From assembly GCA_020353355.1 (NCBI GenBank), contig CP070694.1, forward strand, positions 3,756,322 through 3,790,341: DNA of 34,020 nt, read 5' to 3'. Positions within the stretch are counted from its first letter, which is position 1. Each line of letters opens with the position of its first letter. This document shows positions 26,475-34,020 of this stretch, piece after piece. A program made the position numbers and the translations under genes. A model generated the notes under the pieces. The model was not told where the DNA came from, made no database searches, and saw only the letters and a program-made list of their open reading frames with translations. The stretch is from Desulfobacterales bacterium. Lineage in GTDB: Bacteria > Desulfobacterota > Desulfobacteria > Desulfobacterales > JAHEIW01.

Positions 26475-28547
26475 CTATTCTTTGCTTTTATTTGCTTCCT
26501 CGATAATTTTTTCGGCGATTTGGGCAGGCACCTCGTCATAATGCGAGAACTCCATGATATACATCCCGCGCCCCCCGGTCATGGATCTAAGATCCGGGGC
26601 GTAGGTCAGAAACTCCGCCAAGGGCACCTGAGCGTTAATGACTTGATACTTTCCGGCACTGTCCATCCCCAGTACCCGTCCGCGTCGTCCGTTAAGATCA
26701 CCCATAATATCGCCCATGAATTCATCCGGCGCAGTGATCGTGACCTTCATAATCGGTTCAAGCAGCGTCGGCCCTGCCTGTTCGGCAGCTTTTTTGAATG
26801 CCAGTGAACCGGCGATCTTAAATGCCATCTCCGAGGAATCCACCTGATGGAAGGAGCCATCATCCAAGGTTGCCTTGAAGTCAACGCAGGGAAAACCGGC
26901 CAGCACACCTTTCTGACAGGATTCGACAATTCCCTTTTCAACGGCAGGGATGTATTGCCTGGGGATTGCCCCGCCGACAACCGCATCAACAAATTCAAAC
27001 CCTTGACCTCTGGGTAACGGTTCAAGCTGTATCCAGCAGTCCCCATATTGACCGTGGCCTCCGGTTTGTTTTTTATGTTTTCCCTGGACTCTGACTTTCT
27101 TCTTAATGGTCTCTCGGTAGGGAACTTTTGGAATATTCAACTGAACCTCAACGTTGAATTTTCGTTTGAGCTTGTCGACAACCGTTTCGATATGAATTTG
27201 TCCCAATCCAGACAACAAAATTTCTCTGGTTTCCGATCGTCTATCCAATTTCAATGACGGATCTTCTTCCAGAAGTTTGGTCAAAGATGAAAACACCTTA
27301 TCTTCGTCACCCTTTGATTTGGCGACAATGGCAAATGAAATCAGCGAGGGGAGCGGTTCGGCACATTTATAAACGATTTTATTGTTATCATCACACAGGG
27401 TATCAGCGGTGGTTGTCTCTTTTAATTTAGCCATGGCCACGATGTCACCAGGACCTGCACCATTTATGGGTTTCTGTTCCTTGCCGGTTATGATTAACAG
27501 TTGATTGTATCTTTCCTTTGTCTCCTTGGTGGAGTTGTAAAATGTACCATCAGCGCCAAGTGATCCGGATACAACCCTTAATATCGTTAAACGACCGGCA
27601 TATGGATCAGCCACGGTCTTAACAACAAACGCGGAAAAAGGGGCATTTGGATCGGGTTCCCGTTCAATTTCATTGTTCGTGGAGGGATCCAAACCGATTT
27701 TGGCACCGCGATCGGCAGGGGAGGGCAGTGCAGTGACAATCAAATCCAGCAGCAGATCAACTCCGATATTTTGGGTAGCCGAACCACATACCACCGGTAC
27801 AAAAGTTCGTGATAACGTCCCTTTGCGCAATGCGGACTTCAGCTCATCCGTAGTCAGCGTTTCACCTTCCAGGTAGCGCTCAACGAGCTCATCATCGGCT
27901 TCGGCAATATTTTCGATTAATTCTTCCTTTTCAGATTCCACTGATTCCTGTAATTCTTTAGGAATGTCTACTACCTTGCCTTTGCCATCAGCACCATAGG
28001 TGAAGGCTTTTGAGTTGATTAAATTCACAATTCCTTTAAATTCAGCTTCAGCGCCAATCGGCAGCTGCATAATGATTGGCTTTGGTTCAAAATTGTCTTT
28101 TGCATCTAAAAACGTGCGTTGAAAATCAGCACGCTCCCGGTCCAACTTATTGATGAAGATCACACACGGTTGGTTAAATTCTTCGGCAAACTCCCAGGCC
28201 TGCTCGGTCTGAACTTTTATGCCATCGACCGCATCAATAACCACCACTGCGCCATCAGCAGCTTCGAGACAACTTTTGGTGTCTGAAAAGAAATTTTGAT
28301 CACCGGGCGTATCGATCACTGTGATGGTGTGTTTCTTCCATTCAAGTTGATGGAATCCACTGCTGATGCTTGAGCCGCGCTTAATTTCTTCCGGCTCAAA
28401 ATCCATGGCCGTATTACCGTCTTCCACGCGTCCGAGTCGCTTGGTTACTCCGCCGTTAAACAGCATCGCTTCGGCAAGAGATGTTTTTCCGGCACCGCCA
28501 TGGGCAATAAGTGCGATATTTCGCAGGGTATCAATCTTTTCGCTCAT
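26475..28547 (-). CDS. fusA: Elongation factor G-like translational GTPase, divergent (EF-G2 type)
   Basis: This 690-residue protein has the five-domain EF-G layout and the C-terminal MEFSHYDEVP signature. The N-terminal G domain is unusual. The P-loop is AHGGAGKTSLAEAM instead of AHIDAGKTT, switch I runs through GRVEDGNTAMDFEPEEIKRG, and the G3 motif is DTPGDQNF, where canonical EF-G has DTPGHVDF, so the catalytic His is replaced by Asp. FINKLD is the guanine-specificity motif. These features mark an EF-G paralogue rather than the housekeeping copy, which normally lies in the rpsL-rpsG-tuf cluster, absent here. GAGAGGAG upstream of ATG 28547 is a strong ribosome binding site. The gene is 129 bases downstream of tlyA, with which it may or may not be co-transcribed. 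Confidence 0.92.
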   Translation of the reverse strand: MSEKIDTLRNIALIAHGGAGKTSLAEAMLFNGGVTKRLGRVEDGNTAMDFEPEEIKRGSSISSGFHQLEWKKHTITVIDTPGDQNFFSDTKSCLEAADGAVVVIDAVDGIKVQTEQAWEFAEEFNQPCVIFINKLDRERADFQRTFLDAKDNFEPKPIIMQLPIGAEAEFKGIVNLINSKAFTYGADGKGKVVDIPKELQESVESEKEELIENIAEADDELVERYLEGETLTTDELKSALRKGTLSRTFVPVVCGSATQNIGVDLLLDLIVTALPSPADRGAKIGLDPSTNNEIEREPDPNAPFSAFVVKTVADPYAGRLTILRVVSGSLGADGTFYNSTKETKERYNQLLIITGKEQKPINGAGPGDIVAMAKLKETTTADTLCDDNNKIVYKCAEPLPSLISFAIVAKSKGDEDKVFSSLTKLLEEDPSLKLDRRSETREILLSGLGQIHIETVVDKLKRKFNVEVQLNIPKVPYRETIKKKVRVQGKHKKQTGGHGQYGDCWIQLEPLPRGQGFEFVDAVVGGAIPRQYIPAVEKGIVESCQKGVLAGFPCVDFKATLDDGSFHQVDSSEMAFKIAGSLAFKKAAEQAGPTLLEPIMKVTITAPDEFMGDIMGDLNGRRGRVLGMDSAGKYQVINAQVPLAEFLTYAPDLRSMTGGRGMYIMEFSHYDEVPAQIAEKIIEEANKSKE

Positions 28548-28676
28548 TTATACTCCTCTCTCTCTTGAACTTTTACTCAAATAAGTCGCTAAATTAAGAA
28601 TTCTTTTTCTGTCGTTTAACCGGGTTGTGAAATAGTAAATTTGAATCTTTAGCGGGTAAACTTAAAAAAATCAACC

Positions 28677-29423
28677 CTAATTTTTTAGCGAAATGAAAAA
28701 TTCGCGATTGCCTTTGGGACCCAGGAGAGGGGAAGGGAACACCGACTCGCATGTTAAGCCAATATCGGTGAAAAAACGTGTCAGGTCTTCGATGACGTGT
28801 TTATGTTGTGCCGATTCGCGCACAACACCACCTTTGCCGACCTGACCTTTGCCGACTTCGAACTGCGGCTTGATCAAGGCTATAATGCGGGTATCATTAT
28901 TCTTTTTTAAAAATTTGACGACTGCCGGAACCACAAGTTTAAGGGAGATAAAGGAAACATCAACGGTCACCAGATCAACCGGATCAGGAACAGCATCGAC
29001 AGACATCTTGCGAATATTGGTGCGTTCAATTACCACAACCCGCGGATCTTGCCGAAGATTCCATGCCAACTGTCCGTAGCCCACATCTACGGCATAAACA
29101 CGCCGGGCCCCGTGGCATAATAAGCAATCGGTAAACCCCCCGGTGGAAGCACCCACGTCTAAGCAGATCAGGCCCGTAACATCAATCTGAAACTGGTGCA
29201 ATGCGGCGTCAAGCTTAAGACCCCCGCGACTGACATAGGGAATGTCACTACCCCGCAATTCGATCTGATCATCTGACCAAATCAACGCCCCCGCCTTGTC
29301 AACGGGCTGATTGTTGACCAGAACATCGCCGGCCATGATCAGCGCCCGCGCCCGTTGGCGACTTCCGGCCAAGCCTTTTTCGACGAGGATCTGATCCAAC
29401 CTGCGTTTTTTTTTGGAAGCCAA
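28677..29423 (-). CDS. tlyA: TlyA-family rRNA 2'-O-methyltransferase (S4 + FtsJ domains)
   Basis: TlyA methylates ribose 2'-OH groups of rRNA. Its 248 residues are the usual length. Residues about 8-67 are an S4 RNA-binding domain (RRLDQILVEKGLAGSRQRAR, ALIMAGDVLVNNQPVDKAG). The FtsJ-like domain follows: YVSRGGLKLDAAL (catalytic Lys), the SAM loop CLDVGASTGGFTDCLL, VYAVDVGYGQLAWNLR, VTVDVSFISL (catalytic Asp), IALIKPQFEVG (Lys) and NREFFISL (Glu). The start codon is TTG 29423, because no ATG or GTG lies before the S4 domain. The upstream ribosome binding site is poor. dxs lies upstream with a repeat in the 184-base gap between them, a gene order I associate with Desulfobacterota. Confidence 0.95.
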   Translation of the reverse strand: MASKKKRRLDQILVEKGLAGSRQRARALIMAGDVLVNNQPVDKAGALIWSDDQIELRGSDIPYVSRGGLKLDAALHQFQIDVTGLICLDVGASTGGFTDCLLCHGARRVYAVDVGYGQLAWNLRQDPRVVVIERTNIRKMSVDAVPDPVDLVTVDVSFISLKLVVPAVVKFLKKNNDTRIIALIKPQFEVGKGQVGKGGVVRESAQHKHVIEDLTRFFTDIGLTCESVFPSPLLGPKGNREFFISLKN

Positions 29424-29468
29424 CGTTAGTGATCTCGAAAAAAGTCAGAAAATCAAACTTTTTGCGAG

Positions 29469-29565
29469 TGTGTTTTGTATTTGGTGTTTAGTGTTTAGCA
29501 TTCTAACATGCCGACATAGAGTCAAATATTTCATACCAAACACAATATACGAAACACCAAACACT
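29469..29565. repeat. Inverted-word repeat (family E, TTTGGTGTTT / AAACACCAAA)
   Basis: The left arm (29469-29500) repeats GTGTTT, TTTGGTGTTTAGTGTTTAG. The right arm (29533-29565) carries ACCAAACACAATATACGAAACACCAAACAC. A further perfect 9-base pair, TGATGAATT/AATTCATCA (29566-29574 and 29587-29595), lies just after the dxs stop. The element fills the gap between dxs and tlyA, inside an apparently co-directional gene string. Confidence 0.8.
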
Positions 29566-29607
29566 TGATGAATTTGACTTTTTACGAATTCATCAACGTT
29601 AAAATTT

Positions 29608-31512
29608 TTAAAGATTGGCCGTTAACCGGTGGGAAGAATTCATCATTCGTTTGGCCGTTTCTACAATAGCAGAAGCATCGAGCCCGTATTTTGACCTCAA
29701 GATCCGCTGGGATCCGTGTTCGACAAACGTATCCGCAATGCCCAGGCGTTCCAGATAATAACCGCTGACACCAAAATCATTCAACACTTCCAGAACAGCG
29801 CTGCCAAAACCACCCTGCAGCACATTTTCTTCTACTGTGATAATCCGTGGTATTTTTTCAGCAAGCGCGGAGATCAGCTCATTATCAATTGGCTTGATAA
29901 ATCGGCAATTTACAACGGTAGTCGATATTCCATGCTCCAACAACAATTCCCGGGCCGTCAAGGCTTCACGAACAGATCGGCCCACGGCCAGAATAAGAAT
30001 ATCGGATCCTTCGGCGAGGATTTCTCCTTTTCCGATGGGCAATGTCTGTAAGGTCTCATCAAGGTCGACTCCCGTGGCGGTTCCCCGCGGGTATCGAAAC
30101 GCAACCGGGCCATCATGATTCAAGGCCGTATACAGCATATGGCGCAGTTCATTTTCATCTTTTGGTGCCATCACCACCATATTGGGTAAACTTCTCAAGT
30201 ACGATAGATCAAAGAGGCCATGATGGGTAGGTCCGTCCTCACCAACGATGCCGCCGCGATCTATTGCGAAAACCACCGGTAGCGACTCCAGACAGACATC
30301 ATGCAGGACTTGATCAAACGCGCGCTGTAGAAAGGTAGAGTAGATGGCAACTACGGGTCTCAGGCCTTCCGTTGCCAATCCTGCAGCAAATGTCACGCCA
30401 TGTTGTTCGGCAATTCCCACATCGAAAAATCGCTCCGGAAAAATCTTTGAAAATTCTGACAGTCCCGTTCCTTCCGGCATGGCTGCGGTAACGGCAATGA
30501 TACGCTCGTTCTCTGTCGCCAGCTTTATCATGGTTTCCCCGAATACTTCCGTGTAGGAAGGAATCGAATGTTTTTTGTCGAGGCAATTGCCGGTTTCGAC
30601 TTCAAAGCTTCCGCATCCGTGGAAGTAAACCGGGTTTTCTTCTGCCGGTGGATATCCTTTACCCTTGGTGGTGCTGACATGTAACAGCACCGGTTTGTCT
30701 ATCTGACTGATGTTACCTAAAATATCAATCAAATGATTTAAATTATGTCCATCTATGGGGCCGTAATACTCGAAATTAAAGGCTTGAAACAACATCCCTG
30801 GCGTTACAAACGCCTTCAGGGATTCTTCGGTGCGTTTGGCCAATTGGTAAAGGTCGTCGCCAAATTTGGGCAGCGATTTAATGAAATCGCCAAGTTCCCT
30901 TCTTAGGCCTCGCAATTTCTTGGCAGAAAATGCACGACTTAAAAATGAGGAGAGGGCTCCGACATTTCGAGAAATGGACATTTCATTGTCGTTCAAGATA
31001 ACAATCATATTTTTATCTTTATGGGTGTAGCCGACCTGGTTAAGGCCTTCATAGGCCATCCCTGCCGTCATCGATCCGTCACCGATCACAGCAATCACTT
31101 TGGCCGCTTCCTGTTTGACCTCTTTGGCGCAGGCAATGCCCAGGCTGGCCGAAATCGATGTGCTGCTGTGCCCGGTGGTGAAGGCATCATAAGGACTTTC
31201 ACTGTAACGGGTAAAACCGGACAGACCTTTGTATTGACGAAGTGTATTGAACTGCTCGCGCCGGCCGGTGAGAATCTTATGTGCATAGGCCTGATGGCCA
31301 ACATCCCAAATCACTTTAGCATGGGGCAGATCAAATACGTAATGGATGGCAATGGCCAGTTCCACAGCGCCGAGGCTGGAAGCGAGATGTCCACCGCTTT
31401 GAGACACAACCTCCACAATCACATTCCGAATTTCCGAGGCAAGCTCCGGAAGTTGTTCTCGGGAAAGCTGTTTTAAATCAGTAGGTGAGTTAATCTTTTC
31501 CAAAAGGCTCAA
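29608..31512 (-). CDS. dxs: 1-deoxy-D-xylulose-5-phosphate synthase Dxs
   Basis: Dxs condenses pyruvate and glyceraldehyde 3-phosphate, the first step of the MEP pathway, using thiamine diphosphate. The 634 residues compare with 620 in E. coli. SQSGGHLASSLGAVELAIAI, WDVGHQAYAHKILTGRR, TGHSSTSISASLGIA and the ThDP motif VIGDGSMTAGMAYEGLN...ILNDNEMSIS are all present. The transketolase half has AAMPEGTGL, DVGIAEQHGVTFAAGLA and FAIDRGGIVGEDGPTHHG. The start is TTG 31512; the family begins with MSLLE-like sequence and GGAAGGAG lies ten bases upstream. A tiny reading frame, ATG AAA CAT TGA, lies between that site and TTG, its stop overlapping the start. ispA ends 40 bases upstream, indicating an operon. 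Confidence 0.97.
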   Translation of the reverse strand: MSLLEKINSPTDLKQLSREQLPELASEIRNVIVEVVSQSGGHLASSLGAVELAIAIHYVFDLPHAKVIWDVGHQAYAHKILTGRREQFNTLRQYKGLSGFTRYSESPYDAFTTGHSSTSISASLGIACAKEVKQEAAKVIAVIGDGSMTAGMAYEGLNQVGYTHKDKNMIVILNDNEMSISRNVGALSSFLSRAFSAKKLRGLRRELGDFIKSLPKFGDDLYQLAKRTEESLKAFVTPGMLFQAFNFEYYGPIDGHNLNHLIDILGNISQIDKPVLLHVSTTKGKGYPPAEENPVYFHGCGSFEVETGNCLDKKHSIPSYTEVFGETMIKLATENERIIAVTAAMPEGTGLSEFSKIFPERFFDVGIAEQHGVTFAAGLATEGLRPVVAIYSTFLQRAFDQVLHDVCLESLPVVFAIDRGGIVGEDGPTHHGLFDLSYLRSLPNMVVMAPKDENELRHMLYTALNHDGPVAFRYPRGTATGVDLDETLQTLPIGKGEILAEGSDILILAVGRSVREALTARELLLEHGISTTVVNCRFIKPIDNELISALAEKIPRIITVEENVLQGGFGSAVLEVLNDFGVSGYYLERLGIADTFVEHGSQRILRSKYGLDASAIVETAKRMMNSSHRLTANL

Positions 31513-31552
31513 TGTTTCATTACTCCTTCCTTTTAGACACTTTTAACTATTT

Positions 31553-32443
31553 TTAATGCTTACGCTCGATAACATAAGTGGCAATCGCACGCAACGGATC
31601 AGATTTGTTATCAAAAAATTCAAGCGCCTGCAATGCATTGCGCACTAATGTTTTTGCAAATTCTTTTGATTCTTTGAGACCAAGAATAGAAGGGTAGGTA
31701 CTCTTACCCCGAAGTTGATCCGTGCCAACGGCTTTGCCCATCAGCTCCGGATCGCCTTCCACGTTGAGAATATCGTCAGCAACCTGAAATGCAAGTCCAA
31801 TGTTTTGGGCATATCGTTCAATCACCTCAATTTGTTGATAATTTCCGCCCCCGAGGACAGCACCGCTGAGTAACGACGCCTCTATCAGAGCACCGGTTTT
31901 TAGAAGATGCAGGGACTCGAGCTCGCAACGGGATAATTGTTGGCCCTCCGAGGAAATATCCAGCATCTGTCCCTGAATCATCCCGTGATATCCGGCGGCC
32001 CTTGAAATCAAACGAATGACGCTTAACCATTTTGCTGAATCGGTCGCTTCTGAAATCTGGACGGATGAAAGAATCTCAAAGGCCAGGGTCAGAAGGGCGT
32101 CACCGGCAAGAATGGCGGTGGCTTCGTCAAATGCAACATGGCATGTCGGTTTTCCCCTGCGCAATTCATCATTGTCCATGGCCGGTAAATCATCATGAAT
32201 GAGAGAATAGCTATGAATCATTTCCAGCGCTCCTGCAGCCGGTAGTACGTCGACTGCTTCGCCACCAACGGCTTCAGCCGCAGCCAGGCACAAAATGGGC
32301 CTCAATCGCTTCCCACCGGCCATCAGTGAGTATTTCATGGCCTGCACAATCCGAAGGGAATCATCTGCCTTCTGATAAATCGATTCCAGATACTCGTTCA
32401 CCAGTTTGTTTTGTTGCGCGATATATGACCTTAGGTCAAACAT
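31553..32443 (-). CDS. ispA: Farnesyl/geranylgeranyl diphosphate synthase (polyprenyl synthetase) IspA
   Basis: This trans-prenyltransferase extends DMAPP with isopentenyl diphosphate. The 296 residues match E. coli IspA (299). KRLRPILCLAAAEAVGG is the N-terminal signature, and the first aspartate-rich motif is Asp84-Asp85-x4-Asp90 in HDDLPAMDNDELRRGKPT, the bacterial six-residue form. MIQGQMLDI, Lys in LKTGALIEAS and the second aspartate motif FQVADDILNVEGD follow, with KSTYPSILGL near the end. Product chain length is not decided by sequence alone; C15 is most likely. It lies between xseB and dxs in the usual xseA-xseB-ispA-dxs order. The 176-base gap to xseB contains a repeat. Confidence 0.96.
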   Translation of the reverse strand: MFDLRSYIAQQNKLVNEYLESIYQKADDSLRIVQAMKYSLMAGGKRLRPILCLAAAEAVGGEAVDVLPAAGALEMIHSYSLIHDDLPAMDNDELRRGKPTCHVAFDEATAILAGDALLTLAFEILSSVQISEATDSAKWLSVIRLISRAAGYHGMIQGQMLDISSEGQQLSRCELESLHLLKTGALIEASLLSGAVLGGGNYQQIEVIERYAQNIGLAFQVADDILNVEGDPELMGKAVGTDQLRGKSTYPSILGLKESKEFAKTLVRNALQALEFFDNKSDPLRAIATYVIERKH

Positions 32444-32463
32444 AACTCAGGTTTAACTTACTA

Positions 32464-32617
32464 TTGTCAGGTGTCAGTTGTCAAAGTCAAGGATTCTGAT
32501 GCCTCGTATGAAACTTCATGATATCCAAGGTTGATAGTCTTGAGTTTTTTTCGATCAAACTGGCCGCTTCCGCGGCCAGCGGCGGCGCTGAACACTGACA
32601 CGTGCCACCTGAAACCT
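32464..32617. repeat. Family A repeat with G+C core between xseB and ispA
   Basis: The left arm (32464-32482) is TTGTCAGGTGTCAGTTGTC. The right arm (32588-32617) is CTGAACACTGACACGTGCCACCTGAAACC, ending against the xseB stop codon. The centre holds CTGGCCGC-TTCC-GCGGCCAG (32560-32579), a perfect 8-base stem, with the AGTTTGAT-type flank that matches the copy at 25328-25354 in reverse. On the minus-strand transcript no U tract follows the stem. Confidence 0.83.
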
Positions 32618-32619
32618 AC

Positions 32620-32856
32620 TTAATCGGATTCATCCTCCGGTTTAAATGGCACCTCTGTGATTTCTCCGGCGGTATTTGTCAATAAAATCGATATCTTTTT
32701 TTCAGTTTCTTCAAGCATTTTCGAACAAGACTTTGATAACTGCACGCCTTCTTCAAATTTTTTGATTGCTTTTTCCAAAGGAATATCCCCGGATTCGAGC
32801 TCCTGAACAATTTGTTCCAGCTGTTTCATGGATTGTTCGAAGGTTTTTTTAGCCAT
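32620..32856 (-). CDS. xseB: Exodeoxyribonuclease VII small subunit XseB
   Basis: XseB is the small helical subunit that assembles around XseA to form the single-strand exonuclease VII. The 78 residues are typical (80 in E. coli). The N-terminal signature TFEQSMKQLEQIVQELESGDIPLEKAIKKFEEGVQLSKSC is diagnostic, followed by a helix ending KMLEETEKKIS and an acidic tail (KPEDESD). The start ATG 32856 lies inside the end of xseA, overlapping by eight bases, with AAAGGAA upstream within xseA coding sequence, so translation is coupled. Confidence 0.96.
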   Translation of the reverse strand: MAKKTFEQSMKQLEQIVQELESGDIPLEKAIKKFEEGVQLSKSCSKMLEETEKKISILLTNTAGEITEVPFKPEDESD

Positions 32857-34020
32857 TGGATGATTTTCCTTTCACCTGACAAAACAGCGTGCCTTTTGCC
32901 AGCATTACCTCTACTTCCTGGTGCAGTGCAACCATGTCGCTATCTTTGACAATGCGGGCTTGCGGTATGGTTCGGGTAATGCTGTACCCTCTTTGCAAGA
33001 TGTCCATGGGACTGAGGGCATGTAAGGTTGCGATGAGTTCACCGAGTTTTGATTTTTTTAAATTAGTATATATTTCAAATGATTTCAACATATAAGAATA
33101 AATATAATTAAGCTTGTCATTCATTTTCTTGGCCTGGATCAATGGATTGTTGGCATAGAGGCGATCGCTCCACCAACCAAGATACTCCTGTTTTGAGGTT
33201 AAATAAACAGATATTAATCGGGTTAGTCGTGTACTTAAATCATCAATTGTGAGCTGCAACTTTTGGATCTTCTTTCGCGGATCAACCAATTTTTCAGAAA
33301 TTACATTTTGTTTAAACTGTAACTCTTTGATATATCTATAAATATTTAGTTTTAAAGCCGAAGAGAGATCGGCGCAGCGACGCATTAAGGCCGTTTTTTC
33401 CGGCACTACCATTTCAGCGGCCGCCGAAGGCGTCGGTGCCCGTAAATCGGCCACAAAGTCGGCAATGGTAAAATCGGTTTCATGACCAATGGCAGACACA
33501 ATCGGTATTTGCGAATGGAAGATGGCCTTGGCTACCGGCTCCGAATTAAAGGCCTGCAAATCCTCGATGGAGCCTCCGCCGCGGGCCAGAATAGCCACAT
33601 CGGCATCACCGCGGTCATTCAGTATCTTTAGAGCGGCGACAATTTCATCTTCAGCACCGTCGCCTTGGACTTTGACCGGGATGATGTCGATGGCAACATT
33701 TGCAAATCGTCTCTGAATTATTTTCAATATATCATGAACAACGGCACCGGTTGGCGACGTGATGATGCTGATTTTTCGCGGCAGCACCGGCAACGGCTTT
33801 TTATGGGCCTCATCAAAATATCCTTCTTCAGACAGACGTGCTTTCAGCTTTTCATAGGCGAGTTGCAATGCACCGATGCCATAAGGCTCCATATATTCAA
33901 AAATAATCTGATAGGTCCCGCGGGGCTCATAGACACTGATGCGACCCATGCCCGTGATGCTCATGCCGTCTTCAGGATCGAATTTTAAATGGCTTTGTTG
34001 TCCGCGGAACATCACGGCAC
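32849..34020 (-). CDS. xseA: Exodeoxyribonuclease VII large subunit XseA (5' end beyond the window)
   Basis: XseA is the catalytic subunit of exonuclease VII. About 390 C-terminal residues are in the window and the frame is open at the right edge; the missing part is the N-terminal portion of the OB-fold. The visible start AVMFRGQQSHLKFDPEDGMS is the second half of that OB domain, ending YEPRGTYQIIFEYMEP. The catalytic domain shows ISIITSPTGAVVHDILKIIQRRF, ARGGGSIEDLQAFNSEPVAKAIF and VSAIGHETDFTIADFVADLRAPTPSAAAE, the core motifs of the family. A long helical segment follows, then LSPMDILQRGYSI, typical near the C-terminus. It overlaps xseB by eight bases. The coding end given here is real; the start is the window edge. 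Confidence 0.97.
   Translation of the reverse strand, partial: AVMFRGQQSHLKFDPEDGMSITGMGRISVYEPRGTYQIIFEYMEPYGIGALQLAYEKLKARLSEEGYFDEAHKKPLPVLPRKISIITSPTGAVVHDILKIIQRRFANVAIDIIPVKVQGDGAEDEIVAALKILNDRGDADVAILARGGGSIEDLQAFNSEPVAKAIFHSQIPIVSAIGHETDFTIADFVADLRAPTPSAAAEMVVPEKTALMRRCADLSSALKLNIYRYIKELQFKQNVISEKLVDPRKKIQKLQLTIDDLSTRLTRLISVYLTSKQEYLGWWSDRLYANNPLIQAKKMNDKLNYIYSYMLKSFEIYTNLKKSKLGELIATLHALSPMDILQRGYSITRTIPQARIVKDSDMVALHQEVEVMLAKGTLFCQVKGKSSNG

Noticed and set aside
26472-26807. 111-codon plus-strand ORF opposite the EF-G gene end
   Set aside because: It is antisense to the conserved EF-G C-terminal domain with no family resemblance.
29566-29595. Terminator hairpin after dxs
   Set aside because: A 9-base stem is present, but the loop is long and no U tract follows in the dxs direction.
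31021-31476. 151-codon ORF on the plus strand inside dxs
   Set aside because: It is antisense to conserved thiamine-binding sequence of dxs, has no recognisable domain, and no ribosome binding site stood out.
32560-32579. Rho-independent terminator after xseB
   Set aside because: The stem is strong, but on the minus-strand transcript it is followed by an A-rich, not U-rich, stretch; it is better explained as the core of a dispersed repeat.

Overview
The window looks like a chromosomal segment of a Desulfobacterota (former Deltaproteobacteria) bacterium. This is inferred from gene content, not from a marker search. The signs are an MglA-type GTPase beside a DUF4388/cyclic-nucleotide-fold protein and a PilZ protein, a non-spore-former's SPL-type radical SAM enzyme next to a ParB-like protein, an xseA-xseB-ispA-dxs-tlyA operon, a divergent EF-G paralogue, and abundant structured intergenic repeats. 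Base composition is moderate and fairly even. I saw no tRNA, rRNA, insertion sequence, prophage or CRISPR array.

Layout. From 1 to 12.2 kb, all genes are on the plus strand: a metal-dependent TIM-barrel enzyme (probably the cobamide-remodelling hydrolase CbiR), recC, an FHA-domain protein, a FliK-like protein, an FlhB C-terminal-domain homologue (FhlB), recB and recD. The RecBCD genes are therefore split by three unrelated genes. From 12.3 to 18.4 kb, also plus: a FabH-type ketoacyl-ACP synthase, a non-coding or small-ORF gap, ispF, uvrB and uvrC (ATGA overlap). A malate dehydrogenase gene then runs convergently (18.4-19.3 kb, minus) and carries an in-frame TAA at codon 23. From 19.7 to 26.2 kb, plus: an mglA-like GTPase, a DUF4388 plus double cNMP-binding-fold protein, a PilZ protein, purC (ATGA overlap), a ParB-like protein, an SPL-like radical SAM protein and a secreted thermonuclease-type nuclease. 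From 26.5 kb to the right edge, minus: a divergent EF-G, tlyA, dxs, ispA, xseB and xseA (5' end outside the window).

Functional themes. DNA repair and nucleic-acid processing dominate: RecBCD, UvrB/UvrC, exonuclease VII, an SPL-like repair enzyme and a secreted nuclease. Isoprenoid precursor synthesis (IspF, Dxs, IspA), fatty-acid initiation, purine synthesis and a polarity/second-messenger signalling trio make up the rest.

The most unusual non-coding property is a set of dispersed intergenic repeats built from short reiterated words (for example CCTGACACCTGAAAC, CGAAATCCGAA, CTGAACGCTGAACC, GGAACATCGAA, ACACCAAACAC). They are usually arranged as long imperfect inverted repeats, sometimes one family nested inside another. 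They occupy about eight of the larger intergenic gaps and abut genes closely. The other point needing a check is the nonsense codon in an otherwise intact mdh.
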